The notes: a model not told the origin generated them from the sequence alone. A DNA stretch of 64,000 nucleotides from MGBC163016 sp964631345 (GCA_964631345.1 CAZVWE010000001.1:248001-312000); one strand, 5' to 3'. Counted from the stretch's first letter, positions 1 through 8,582 are shown. Program-made: numbers and translations.

Positions 1-625
1 CAGGTGCAATAACCGCGTTTAAGCTGCGAAACTTTTCTAGCGCTAATGTGCGAAGAGAATCCAATTCATTAGGAAACGCAGTGCCTGCCATTTCCATACA
101 CATAGCTTCAACCGCCATATCACATGCCAACCACCAAGCTCGTGTATTTTCGTGCGTATCATCAAATGGATGGCGAAGGACACAGTGAACTATTCCATGA
201 AGCATATCGCGGACGAGCTCGTTGGAATCTTGGCGAAACCTGTATAAAACAAGAAACGGGTTATACCAAAGCGCTACTCCATCACATTCAATAGGCGCCA
301 ATATAGGTGCAGGCTTAAATGGCATACGCCAAAGGGCAACATTCAAGAAGCGATACGTCATCATCAACGATGTTCTACATTGATCGAGAACTTCCTGTGC
401 CAGTTCAACAGCGCGCGGATCAAAACCTAAAAGGGCTTGAGTGGCAGTAATATCGACATTGACATCTATGTCATCAATAGACGTAGACTCTGTATCCGCT
501 GGCTCTGTATCCGCTGACTCTGTATCCGCAGTTGCCATATCTCCAGTCTTCACGACTACAGACTCCATATCCGTAGCTTCTGTAGCTGCAGACTTTCTAC
601 GTATAGAGTCCATATCTCCATCCAT
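1..625 (-). CDS. partial vWA-like / DUF2201-type metallopeptidase-domain protein
   Basis: An open minus-strand frame runs off the left edge, so only about the first 208 residues are seen. The N-terminus (about residues 1-60) is a low-complexity acidic stretch of near-repeats (ADTES, ADTEP, ADTES). It leads into a globular part with the motif LHGIVHCVLRHPFDD near residue 140, an HxxxHxxxH-like zinc-site pattern seen in the putative metallopeptidase domain that precedes vWA-like domains (DUF2201 type). The ATG at 625 has GGGAG just upstream; a GTG at 646 in the same frame is an alternative. It lies 43 bases after the stop of the leucine-rich-repeat gene, same strand, so cotranscription is likely. 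Family assignment rests on the motif; the C-terminal vWA part, which would confirm it, is outside the window. Confidence 0.7.
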   Translation of the reverse strand, partial: MDGDMDSIRRKSAATEATDMESVVVKTGDMATADTESADTEPADTESTSIDDIDVNVDITATQALLGFDPRAVELAQEVLDQCRTSLMMTYRFLNVALWRMPFKPAPILAPIECDGVALWYNPFLVLYRFRQDSNELVRDMLHGIVHCVLRHPFDDTHENTRAWWLACDMAVEAMCMEMAGTAFPNELDSLRTLALEKFRSLNAVIAP

Positions 626-667
626 AATGGCTCCCGATTTTGCCACCGGCTTTAGGCGTCCTTCCCC

Positions 668-2074
668 TTAAATGTCATACTCATCCATAAATTTCTGAGA
701 GATATAATTACGTTTTTTCTTCAACAAATAATCAGTCGATTGCGTGTTTCCTGCTTCGCAAGTCCATTCGATCATCCGCTCGATGTTGTCTTTGCGAAGA
801 AAACCGCATGCTTCAAGCTGATCGAATCCATGCATCCAATTACGCTGTGCAAACACCTTGACTGTCTCTTGAAGACCACTATCCAAAACACCTCGAAGCA
901 TCAATTCAATTCCGCTTGATAATCCAATTCGGTTTTGCAGGCGCCCTAAAATGGCACACCCTCTTTCATATGGATCTTCGATGCATAAAATACTGCGATC
1001 TGATGCTTTTAATAGAGCATTCACGTCTATCTGGTTCTGTCTAAACCCTTCAAGAAAAGCAATCCGTCCAATATGATTATGGGAAAACCATAGGTCTATC
1101 GTAGTTTGACCTTCAAAAGGCTCACGAAGTTTTAAGACAACATGAGAAATAGCATCCGCTACTGCAAATGCGCACGAATCATACGGCTCAAGACCATCGT
1201 GTAAAACAAGCTTCTGTATACCTGATACTCCGTAGAACAGCCAATCCCCTACCTTAGTAACAGAATCAGGGATGTGCACGTTCGGGGTGGCACCCCCATA
1301 TCGCAGCGCACGCACTTCGCCATTTGGCATCCTCTGACAAAGAATGCCACCTTCAATAAAGAAGTTCTTGTTTTCCTCATTCACGCTAAGAACCGTTTGC
1401 TGCCCACAAAATGCTTTCCGTTCATTAACACAAGCCAAAAGAGCAGAATCGCTTAATTCCTCCAAACCTGCTGGAAGAGCAAGCAGCTCCAACCCAGAAT
1501 TAGCAAATGCGCGAGGACCGATAACTTTTAGCGATGACGGAAGGCTTATATGTGTAAGACTCCCACATCCCCAAAACGCCGACTCATCAATAACTTGAAG
1601 TCCTTCAGAAAGCACTACCTTTTTAAGATGAGGATTGAAAGCAAAAGCGCATGTACCGATACGCTCAAGTCCATCGCCCAGTATTACTTGCTCTAAGTTT
1701 CTACAATGCGCAAAGGCTAGTTTTCCAATCTTTCTTACAGAGAACGGGACACGAACGCTGCGCAGACTTTCAAGTTCTTCAAAGGATTCGGCCGCCAAAA
1801 CTTCCACACGTAAATCATTAATAAATAATGGAACTTCCAAACTCTCAGAATTTGTTTCAACAGAGCATATAAAGCAGGTCCCATTTCCTTGATCTGAATA
1901 CCCCCAGACGGTTCCTCCGTCATCAGTCCAATAATTATTTGGCTTTGTAGGTATATCCTCCGGACAGTCTATCTGAACTACCGATGAATTCTCCATATCA
2001 GGATACAAGCGATCTGAGATAACTGCAGTTCCTTCGAGAAAGTTTTGAAACATATTAAATAGAACCATGGGCAC
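668..2074 (-). CDS. BspA-type leucine-rich-repeat protein (LRR_5)
   Basis: About 468 residues. The central part (roughly residues 100-310) is a run of BspA-like leucine-rich repeats with the recurring pattern (A/S)F..C..L..(I/V).LP..L..IG..AF, as in LERIGTCAFAFNPHLKKV and LKVIGPRAFANSGLELL. Such repeats form a curved binding surface and usually mediate protein-protein contacts. No signal peptide or anchor is visible, so unlike many BspA homologues this one looks cytoplasmic. The C-terminus is helical and ankyrin-like but not assigned. The start is uncertain: GAGGGAG is best spaced for the GTG at 2074; TTG 2077 and ATG 2068 are also in frame. Partner and function are unknown. Confidence 0.75.
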   Translation of the reverse strand: MPMVLFNMFQNFLEGTAVISDRLYPDMENSSVVQIDCPEDIPTKPNNYWTDDGGTVWGYSDQGNGTCFICSVETNSESLEVPLFINDLRVEVLAAESFEELESLRSVRVPFSVRKIGKLAFAHCRNLEQVILGDGLERIGTCAFAFNPHLKKVVLSEGLQVIDESAFWGCGSLTHISLPSSLKVIGPRAFANSGLELLALPAGLEELSDSALLACVNERKAFCGQQTVLSVNEENKNFFIEGGILCQRMPNGEVRALRYGGATPNVHIPDSVTKVGDWLFYGVSGIQKLVLHDGLEPYDSCAFAVADAISHVVLKLREPFEGQTTIDLWFSHNHIGRIAFLEGFRQNQIDVNALLKASDRSILCIEDPYERGCAILGRLQNRIGLSSGIELMLRGVLDSGLQETVKVFAQRNWMHGFDQLEACGFLRKDNIERMIEWTCEAGNTQSTDYLLKKKRNYISQKFMDEYDI

Positions 2075-2077
2075 CAA

Positions 2078-2500
2078 TGATCTCCCTCGAACTATTAACG
2101 CAAAAATCTCATTTACGCACGATATTGCCTTCTGATTTTGGCCTCTGATATCAGCATTCGATTGAATAACCTTGTTTGGCTGACCTTATTTATGCTTTGT
2201 ATGCTTTATAGCTTAGTGCAATAAAAATGCGTTTTTTGCAGGAAAGACCACTTTATAGTGAGCATGCAATAATGCACTGATAAGTATTCCAAACTATGTT
2301 GGATGTTATGTTGGACTAAAAAACGACACAATCTTCATCGAGTAAATGGAAGATATATTAGATCCCTGCAGGAATCTCGAAATCGACCACGACGACTTTG
2401 TATACGGAAGCTATATAGAGTGGCCTTCACCACATGGGAGACTGGCTGGCCGATTCATTGAGCTACAATCTCGTTTACGTGGAGAAGCTGGTCGCCATCT
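2078..2500. other. gene-free stretch with decayed sequence
   Basis: No convincing gene. 2078-2340 is AT-rich and probably carries the promoter of the minus-strand LRR gene. 2341-2500 contains short broken frames on both strands next to the antitoxin pseudogene. The AbiEii nucleotidyltransferase toxin normally encoded next to an AbiEi antitoxin is not recognisable here, so it appears deleted. Confidence 0.5.
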
Positions 2501-3143
2501 TCATGCAAATACACCGAGCACACCGCTTTCCACCAGCCTCTTCGAGGTCTTTGCCAGGTAATGGCGCAAGGCTGACAGCACCCCTTCGGCATAGAGCGAC
2601 CTCGCCTTGGCGGCAATCCACTTTTCTGTATCCTCATCGCCCAGATCCGGAACTTCCGTCACCAGATCGAGGAACTTCAACACCTCAACATTATCGGAAG
2701 TAACCTTTATCCTCGGAGATCTCAGCACGACATCCTTGTAACCCGCCTGAGTGCCAAGCCTCACGAGGCGCTTGGTAGCCTTGTTGGTGACGATTTCAAG
2801 AACGGTCGGGTTCTAGGTCGTCAATCCTTCCTGGTTTTCCAGCATGAGGCCGCCCCAGTACCCATACACTTCTCCGCCATCAGCGATGTGGCTCTTCACG
2901 AGCGGACTCAGAGAAGGCAACACGGACTCTCCCAGCACAGTTTGCGTCGGCAAGTAATAGACACCTCGATCCCCCCTTGGCTAGCTTTCCGGTCTCAACC
3001 GCTTTGGCAATCTGATAATACGCCGTGCTTCGTGGGATGCCAGCCGCGAGCGCAAGGATATCGCGAGTGAATATCGGCACGTCCAGCACAAAGTGCTGCT
3101 TTATCTTTTCCATTACTTCCATCATGGCCTGATTGCATCTCAT
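2501..3143 (-). pseudogene. broken AbiEi-like type IV antitoxin (DUF6088 type)
   Basis: Two frames of one gene are visible. The N-terminal part (start ATG at 3143) has a winged-helix-like segment with IFTRDILALAAGIPRSTAYY, typical of the HTH domain of AbiEi-type antitoxins. A frameshift at a run of six G (plus-strand C run 2971-2976) breaks the frame; reading on in the next frame gives RGVYYLPT followed by LSPLVKSHIADGGEVYGYW, the expected continuation. A second lesion is an in-frame TAG at 2813-2815 within GLTT*NPTVLEIVTNKATKR, where relatives carry Gln. The last part continues to a TGA at 2501. With two lesions and no partner toxin it is almost certainly non-functional. Confidence 0.75.
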
Positions 3144-3182
3144 TGGACTAAATAGAACAATATTTGTTCTATTTAGTCCAAT
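3142..3182. promoter_or_regulatory. perfect 19-bp inverted repeat, probable antitoxin operator
   Basis: Arms 3142-3160 and 3164-3182 are exact reverse complements separated by 3 bases. The repeat ends on the ATG of the broken AbiEi-like gene, where an autoregulatory operator would sit. AbiEi antitoxins are known to bind inverted repeats in their own promoters. A 41-bp perfect match beside a decayed gene suggests either very recent decay or continued use of the site. Confidence 0.65.
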
Positions 3183-3287
3183 AATCACCAGAGGTGATCA
3201 CGCAGATTGATGTTATGTCGATCATGACCCATATGAGTCATTAGATACGACCCTCCGTCTCTCATTGCTATGATTGGATAGTCAGTT

Positions 3288-4622
3288 TTAGCGCAGTGCT
3301 TTAGACAAATCGGAATAATACGTGCCTTCAACATCTGCTGCAGCCAACGTAACACCATCTATACATTGAAGCGTTAAGCCATCATTCGTCTGCAGCACAT
3401 CAAATACTGCGCCATCTTCCGCTAAAGCATTTCCATTCTCCGCAAATGAACCCGAGGAAATTCCTTGACCATTGATATCTCCACCTATCGTTGCCGGCAC
3501 CGAACCATCTACGATTGCTTGAAAGCTCACCAGCCAAGAACCATCATCCTCAATCGTTAATGTATACACGCACTGGTCAAGCTCGGAATCAGCTTTGTAA
3601 TACACTCTTGATAGTGATGGAGAAGACTTGGCTGCGCTCGTTTCTTCGCTCATCATGCTCGTCGCAAAACTACTAGCCTCATTCGCCATCCAAAGAAATA
3701 CCGATTCATCATTTATTGGCGAACTCGATACGGCACCTGCATTATCAGAGCTTGTCAGCTCGAATGGATCATTGAGCCGAAACTCGGCGATAAGAGAGCT
3801 ATGCGCCGATTTAGAAATAGACAGATATGATGGATACCCTAAGCTTGGTTGAATAGAGAGTACTAAATCGGAAATAGCGACATCAACCTTGTAGTATAAA
3901 GGCTTCCCTGATGGGGTGCTCGTCTCACCAACAAGACAATAAGTTGATCCGAACTGTTGCGCCCGAGCATCTTCACTAATAACACTCATTATCGCATCTA
4001 AAGGAGATGTCTTGGTGTATTGCTGCTGATCAACCTCATAACCGTCTGCCTCTACGTCTATTCCGCAATTCAATAGCAGTTCTTTTGCAACTTCGTCTTC
4101 TTGCCCATAAATTGATGATTCCATAATACTCTTGGCTAATATCTCCTCGACAAGATACGGGTCAACAGTAAGATCAGCTATTGTTTTTCCGCCACCATCA
4201 AAAGGATTTGAGTATGTACTTTCAATGACTATACCTGTGTCCAGAACAAAATAGTTTTCCGTTGATGCGAGGTTCAAATCACCAACCCATAGCTTTAGGC
4301 TTTTCTTATCATTATCTTTTATCTCTAAATATATATCTGGGAACTCATGCCATCCATCAAGATCATGCATGAAAGTTGTTCCATCTTCTTCTGTAAGATT
4401 CATCACTTCCGCGTATTCTTCATCTGTAAGATTCGGCAATGAATCCATGAGTTCTGGAATATTGGGGAATTCACCTGTTTGTCTAGGCGACCTTGGAGAT
4501 GTGCAGCCAGATAATATACAGAGACAGAACGCCATCAGAACGCAAATTGCCAAACATACCCAATTAGTTCCTTTTGCAAGCAAATATTGCTTATTATGCT
4601 CGAGGCTTAGATTAAGATTCAT
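3288..4622 (-). CDS. predicted lipoprotein of unknown function
   Basis: 444 residues. Residues about 21-40 form a hydrophobic signal segment ending in the lipobox LSGC with the lipidation cysteine at residue 40, so it should be anchored to the outer face of the membrane. The mature part is acidic and Ser/Thr-rich with no motif I recognise; the last 100 residues look beta-rich. The ATG at 4622 has GAAGGGAG with ideal spacing. The message carries a hairpin that can hide this ribosome site (4627-4659), and a structured element with its own extended -10 promoter lies further upstream. No same-strand neighbour is close enough for an operon. Function unknown. Confidence 0.75.
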   Translation of the reverse strand: MNLNLSLEHNKQYLLAKGTNWVCLAICVLMAFCLCILSGCTSPRSPRQTGEFPNIPELMDSLPNLTDEEYAEVMNLTEEDGTTFMHDLDGWHEFPDIYLEIKDNDKKSLKLWVGDLNLASTENYFVLDTGIVIESTYSNPFDGGGKTIADLTVDPYLVEEILAKSIMESSIYGQEDEVAKELLLNCGIDVEADGYEVDQQQYTKTSPLDAIMSVISEDARAQQFGSTYCLVGETSTPSGKPLYYKVDVAISDLVLSIQPSLGYPSYLSISKSAHSSLIAEFRLNDPFELTSSDNAGAVSSSPINDESVFLWMANEASSFATSMMSEETSAAKSSPSLSRVYYKADSELDQCVYTLTIEDDGSWLVSFQAIVDGSVPATIGGDINGQGISSGSFAENGNALAEDGAVFDVLQTNDGLTLQCIDGVTLAAADVEGTYYSDLSKALR

Positions 4623-4626
4623 AAAT

Positions 4627-4659
4627 CTCCCTTCGTTGTAATTGTGGCTATGAAGGGAG
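4627..4659 (-). promoter_or_regulatory. hairpin that can sequester the lipoprotein ribosome binding site
   Basis: On the minus-strand message an 8-nt CUCCCUUC (4659-4652) is exactly complementary to the GAAGGGAG (4634-4627) that serves as ribosome binding site for the ATG at 4622, with 17 nt between. When paired it would block translation initiation. A further short pairing (AAGCTA/TAGCTT at about 4668-4696) sits just upstream and could compete. Confidence 0.45.
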
Positions 4660-4696
4660 TTCGCAAGCTAAGAAGGAAAACGCCCACACATAGCTT

Positions 4697-4807
4697 GCTA
4701 CAGCCATTGGATACCAGAAATAGAACCCAAAGGATGCAGGCGTTCTCCTGCATAGGTTCTGTTCCTAAGTATTCAACGGCAGCTGTATCACTGTCTATGG
4801 CTGTAGC
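4697..4807 (-). ncRNA. candidate structured RNA or leader (111 nt)
   Basis: An 11-bp perfect closing stem joins 4797-4807 and 4697-4707 (GCTACAGCCAT / ATGGCTGTAGC). Inside it a long hairpin stacks AGAACC/GGTTCT over ATGCAGG/CCTGCAT, with an asymmetric bulge of about 30 nt on the 5' side. On the minus strand an extended -10 (TGATAGAAT, TAGAAT at 4819-4814) would place the transcript start at about 4807, the first base of the closing stem, which favours that strand. It may be a free RNA or the 5' leader of the lipoprotein message. I do not recognise a known riboswitch or SRP RNA signature; a 6S-like shape is possible but unproven. Confidence 0.45.
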
Positions 4808-4837
4808 GGGTTAATTCTATCATGCATCCTAAATAGC

Positions 4838-4868
4838 AAAAAGAGCCTCTCTTGGATCAGCTCTTTTT
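4838..4868 (-). terminator. terminator after lysS
   Basis: Nine-base arms AAAAAGAGC (4838-4846) and GCTCTTTTT (4860-4868) around a 13-nt loop. Read on the minus strand it ends in a T run about 105 bases beyond the lysS stop. It is nearly symmetric, so some plus-strand termination is also possible. Confidence 0.7.
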
Positions 4869-4971
4869 TAGCTACGTTTTTGGGCAATCGATAAAAATTG
4901 GTAGACCGTTGGTAAATTGGCAAGCTTTTCGCCTTGCTTAACAAATACTCCCCAGTTCAGGGCACTAGGGC

Positions 4972-6525
4972 TTATGCCTCATCCCGCATGTGGGGGAAGA
5001 GAAGCACATCGCGAATTGATGGTTGATTGGTAAGAAGCATTACAAGTCTATCGATTCCAATCCCCACTCCACCAGCAGGTGGCATGCCATATTCAAGTGC
5101 ACGGATGTAGTCAGCATCAAAGCCCATGGCTTCATCATCGCCTAAGTCTTTTGCTTCAACTTGCGCACGAAAACGCTCTGCCTGATCTACTGGATCATTT
5201 AGTTCAGTGAATGCATTCGCATATTCATGTCCTGCAATAAACAATTCAAAACGTTGTGTAAGCTCTGGATTATCGGGCTTCTTCTTAGCAAGTGGAGACA
5301 CCTCAAGTGGGTGATCAATCACAAATGTAGGCTGAATTAGCTTATCTTCAGCAACTGCTTCAAAAATCTCAGCTATAAGTTTTCCTTTGCCCCAGGCATC
5401 TTCTGCATGGCCGCCATTTTTCTCAAGAATAGCGACAAGCTCATCACGGCTGCGATCAAATGACACATCCTCGCCCGCGCCCTCTGATGCAAGCTCAATC
5501 ATAGATGCACGGCGCCAATCTCCCGAAAGATCAATTGTTGTCCCTTGATAGTCGATCACCATTGTCCCGCGTGCAGCTTCAGCTGCTTTTTGCACACAGC
5601 CTTGAGTAAGCGACATCATGCCATCGAGATCAGTAAACGCTTGATAGGCCTCCATTGTTGTGAACTCAGGATTATGGTAAGGATCCATTCCTTCATTTCT
5701 AAAAATACGACCTATCTCAAAAACCTTCTCAAAGCCTCCAACAAGCAAACGCTTCAAAGGAAGTTCTGTCGCAATTCTTAAATAATAATCACGATCGAGC
5801 GCATTGAAATGCGTGACAAATGGTTTTGCGTTAGCGCCTCCTAAAATTGGATTTAAAAATGGGGTCTCAACCTCAAAGAAACCCTCGTCTTCCATGTACC
5901 GGCGAATTGCAGACACTATACGAAAGCGCATTTCAAAGGTATCTTTTACCTCTGGGTTCATAATGAGATCAACATAACGCTGACGATAGCGCGTCTCTTT
6001 ATCAGAAAGTCCGTGGAACTTCTCAGGCAACGGACGCAAACTTTTCGACATCAACTCGAATTCCTCGACAGCAACCGAAAGCTGTCCACGGCGAGTACGC
6101 ATAATGTTTCCGCGAATTGCAATCCAGTCTCCAACATCTAGGTCTTTAACTGCCGCAAACGCATCCTCACCCAAAGTGTTGATCCTACAAAAAAGTTGAA
6201 TTATGCCTGTGTGATCCTTAAGCTCAAGAAATGCAACCTTACCTTGTACGCGCTTTGCCATAACACGACCAGACATTTTGACTTCATCCGTTGTTGTCGC
6301 GCCATCTTCAAGATTTGCGTATTTGTCATCAAGTTCAACTGCAGTTGCTGTGCTTTCAAATGCATGACCGTATGGATCGATGCCAGCATCAATAAGAGCC
6401 TGGCGTTTTGCACGGCGAACCTCAATTGGGTCATCTTCAATGGCAGCTACGTCATTATTTGCTGCAACATCGCAGTTGTTTTGGCTGTCTTTTACTCCAT
6501 CTGTGCTTATATTTGGATCAACCAT
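4972..6525 (-). CDS. lysS: lysyl-tRNA synthetase, class II
   Basis: 517 residues, slightly longer than the usual 490-510 because of an acidic N-terminal extension of about 30 residues. It charges tRNA-Lys with lysine in the cytoplasm. An OB-fold anticodon-binding domain occupies roughly residues 85-180 (SGRVMAKRVQGKVAFLEL). The class II catalytic core follows, with motif 2 FRNEGMDPYHNPEFTTMEAY at about 280-300 and motif 3 GGVGIGIDRLVML at about 484-497. greA ends 11 bases upstream on the same strand, a common gene pair. A terminator lies downstream at 4838-4868. Confidence 0.97.
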   Translation of the reverse strand: MVDPNISTDGVKDSQNNCDVAANNDVAAIEDDPIEVRRAKRQALIDAGIDPYGHAFESTATAVELDDKYANLEDGATTTDEVKMSGRVMAKRVQGKVAFLELKDHTGIIQLFCRINTLGEDAFAAVKDLDVGDWIAIRGNIMRTRRGQLSVAVEEFELMSKSLRPLPEKFHGLSDKETRYRQRYVDLIMNPEVKDTFEMRFRIVSAIRRYMEDEGFFEVETPFLNPILGGANAKPFVTHFNALDRDYYLRIATELPLKRLLVGGFEKVFEIGRIFRNEGMDPYHNPEFTTMEAYQAFTDLDGMMSLTQGCVQKAAEAARGTMVIDYQGTTIDLSGDWRRASMIELASEGAGEDVSFDRSRDELVAILEKNGGHAEDAWGKGKLIAEIFEAVAEDKLIQPTFVIDHPLEVSPLAKKKPDNPELTQRFELFIAGHEYANAFTELNDPVDQAERFRAQVEAKDLGDDEAMGFDADYIRALEYGMPPAGGVGIGIDRLVMLLTNQPSIRDVLLFPHMRDEA

Positions 6526-6536
6526 AAAGGCCTGCC

Positions 6537-7007
6537 TTAATGCTCGATTTTCAGAATCTCAAGTTCGCTCTTGCGTCCAGTAGGACCTACAACCTCAACG
6601 ACATCGCCTTTTTTATGACCCAAAAGTGCTGCACCTACTGGAGATTCATTAGAAACCTTACCAGCTGCAGTGTCACTTTCTGCGCCCCCTACAATGGTAA
6701 GTACGCGCTCTTTACCACCCATCATCACAGTAACAGTGGCTCCGATATTGATCTTTGATGAACGTTTTGGTGTATTGACAACAGTTGCCTCAGAAAGAAT
6801 ACGAGTAATCTCGGCGATACGAGCCTCCATCATGCCCTGCTCATTTTTTGCATCATCGTATTCGGAATTCTCGGAAATATCACCAAATTCACGCGCAACC
6901 TTGATGCGCTCACCAATTTCTGCACGCTTCTCAGTTTCCAAAAAGTGCAGCTCATCTTCGAGCTTTTGGCGTCCTTCTGGTGTAAGAATGTAATTACTGT
7001 CTGCCAT
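6537..7007 (-). CDS. greA: transcription elongation factor GreA
   Basis: 156 residues from the ATG at 7007, the usual GreA length. GreA inserts its coiled coil into the RNA polymerase secondary channel and stimulates cleavage of backtracked transcripts. The N-terminal coiled coil (residues 5-75, containing the conserved GDISENSEYDDAKNEQ) and the C-terminal FKBP-like domain (ending PTGRKSELEILKI) are both intact. An in-frame upstream extension to about 7052 lacks a better ribosome site and is not conserved-looking. It forms a likely operon with lysS, 11 bases downstream. Confidence 0.96.
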   Translation of the reverse strand: MADSNYILTPEGRQKLEDELHFLETEKRAEIGERIKVAREFGDISENSEYDDAKNEQGMMEARIAEITRILSEATVVNTPKRSSKINIGATVTVMMGGKERVLTIVGGAESDTAAGKVSNESPVGAALLGHKKGDVVEVVGPTGRKSELEILKIEH

Positions 7008-7116
7008 TAGTTTAATAATCCCTTCTAACGTGAAAGCACGCTTGTCGCGCAAGCGTGCTCAATTGCCATACTGTTTGTCTAACGCATCTTACGAAATAGC
7101 CAAACGCATCTATTCG

Positions 7117-7413
7117 CTACTGCGTCTTTTTCACAACCACTTTCTTGACCGTCTTTTTAGGCGTAGACTTTGTTGTTTCTTCAACCGTAGTTACAACCTC
7201 AGCTTCTTCTGGTTCCTCTATGATTTCTTCAACAACCTCTGTGTCTTCCGCTTCTTTGGCCTCTTTCTTGCCAGCACCCATACCTTCGCGCAGTCCTTTA
7301 ACGGTCTTTCCAAGAGCGTTGCCAAGTTTAGGTAGGTTTTTCGGTCCAAAAATAAGAAGAATTACGAAAAGAATAATAAGGAGCTCAGGTACTCCCATGC
7401 CAAGTATATTCAT
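7117..7413 (-). CDS. tatA: Sec-independent translocase subunit TatA/E-like
   Basis: 98 residues from the ATG at 7413, which has a GGAGG site. One N-terminal transmembrane helix (ELLIILFVILLIFGPKNLP), the FGPKNLPKLG hinge and an amphipathic helix (LGKTVKGLREG) are the TatA signature. The tail is highly charged: an acidic Glu-rich block, then a Lys/Thr-rich basic end. TatA forms the pore for folded cofactor-containing proteins. That is relevant in a genome rich in molybdopterin enzymes, although the Mo enzymes in this window show no twin-arginine leader. No tatC is nearby. Confidence 0.9.
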   Translation of the reverse strand: MNILGMGVPELLIILFVILLIFGPKNLPKLGNALGKTVKGLREGMGAGKKEAKEAEDTEVVEEIIEEPEEAEVVTTVEETTKSTPKKTVKKVVVKKTQ

Positions 7414-7490
7414 AAAAGCCTCCAACGGGATGGAATTGTGCCGTGAATATTAGCATAAATTGCGCCTGAACGGCTGACAATCGTGTAGGC

Positions 7491-8471
7491 TCACATGTTA
7501 TTTCCGCATACGCAAGACCATTGATTGCCATAACCCCAAGCATACTCGCAGTTTATACAGTTATTTTTGCTGCAAAGTCTTCTAGATTTCATGTACTCAG
7601 GAAAAAGCTGTGAGTCAAGCATTGCAGATCTTGAATCTACGGATCTTGCGCCTGTAGGCCGTATGCTGTCGCTAACATCTGCCCTTATTGAATTATCTGA
7701 GATCTCTGAAATCGCAGCCTCTGTAAGAGCAGCAAGTTGCTTCATGCCACATACATTTGGATGCGTTCCATCGGTTGAACTGTAGTCATAACCAAATCCG
7801 CGAATATCCAAAAACTTTGAGTTTGTATTTTCACACGCACGCTTGATCGCATTGTTGTATTCATCAAGAGAGACTCCACGAAGGCTGTAACAAAAAGTAG
7901 ACTTCTGCTCGCCATCAATTCGTCCAGGCAGAAGTGTCATGCAGTAGATTTCTGCATCCGGAGCAACTTCTAAAATGTTTTCTAACATATTTGTATAGGC
8001 ATCTTCAAATTCTTGGATTGCCCCCGGAATTGCAAGGCCAGCTTCAGCTTCTGGATACAAAGATATATCTATATTTTGTGGCATAGATTTTGCACGCGCA
8101 CGCAGCTGAGCATCAGCATCTCCCCACCCATAATCATTGATGCCAGCGAATACAAATACAATATCGGGTTTTTCGCCATTTTTCCCAAGAAGTGCCTGCG
8201 CTCGCTCTTTGGAACTACACACAGGAAATGAAATGCCTGCGACGGTAGACCCAGAATAAGAAGAATTTACTAGAACTTCCGCACCAAGGGCATCTGCAAG
8301 AAGCATCCACCAAGTCATAGATGCATCTGTAATACCAGATTCAACATCATCTTCTTTTGAATAGTAAACACGCCAGCCATCAGGAATTATCCCTTCAAAG
8401 GTAGATATCGAATCTCCCATTATTGAAACAAGTTTGCCGTTGAACTTGGTTTGAGCACTGTTATTAGACAA
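7491..8471 (-). CDS. SGNH/GDSL-family hydrolase with Cys-rich C-terminus
   Basis: 326 residues. Block I is IMGDSIST (Ser about residue 21), block III AGINDYGWG, and the Asp-His pair is in DGTHPN, so the Ser-Asp-His triad of SGNH esterases is complete. Substrate unknown; relatives deacylate sugars, lipids or peptidoglycan. No signal peptide is seen. The last 30 residues carry six cysteines (CSKNNCINCEYAWG, then WSCVCG), suggesting an added metal-binding module unusual for this family. The start is TTG at 8471 with GGAG nine bases upstream. It diverges from thrC. Confidence 0.8.
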   Translation of the reverse strand: MSNNSAQTKFNGKLVSIMGDSISTFEGIIPDGWRVYYSKEDDVESGITDASMTWWMLLADALGAEVLVNSSYSGSTVAGISFPVCSSKERAQALLGKNGEKPDIVFVFAGINDYGWGDADAQLRARAKSMPQNIDISLYPEAEAGLAIPGAIQEFEDAYTNMLENILEVAPDAEIYCMTLLPGRIDGEQKSTFCYSLRGVSLDEYNNAIKRACENTNSKFLDIRGFGYDYSSTDGTHPNVCGMKQLAALTEAAISEISDNSIRADVSDSIRPTGARSVDSRSAMLDSQLFPEYMKSRRLCSKNNCINCEYAWGYGNQWSCVCGNNM

Positions 8472-8496
8472 TTAATTAATCTCCATTCATTCAATT

Positions 8497-8562
8497 ATCT
8501 GTTTAGAAATCTGTTTAGAAGATTTTGCTCTTGTATACTTTAGGTGTCCAGCAAACTGGACA
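8497..8562 (+). promoter_or_regulatory. tandem 12-bp repeat, promoter and hairpin ahead of thrC
   Basis: ATCTGTTTAGAA is exactly duplicated (8497-8508, 8509-8520). A -10-like TATACT lies at about 8534-8539. The message then carries a perfect 7-bp hairpin TGTCCAG/CTGGACA (8545-8551, 8556-8562) just before the thrC start. Together these suggest an operator-promoter with a short leader; the regulator is unknown. Confidence 0.4.
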
Positions 8563-8582
8563 TAGACCATGCAAATTACTGA

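Noticed and set aside
441..671. Ser/Val-rich open frame on the plus strand
   Set aside because: It is the complement of the low-complexity N-terminus of the minus-strand metallopeptidase-like gene, which has a recognisable motif further on.
2346..2703. Short plus-strand frames next to the antitoxin pseudogene
   Set aside because: Without ribosome sites or family resemblance; they are complements of or scars beside the decayed gene.
4697..4807. SRP (4.5S) RNA as identity of the structured element
   Set aside because: Length fits but the conserved GGAAGGAAGCAGCC-type apical loop is absent on both strands.
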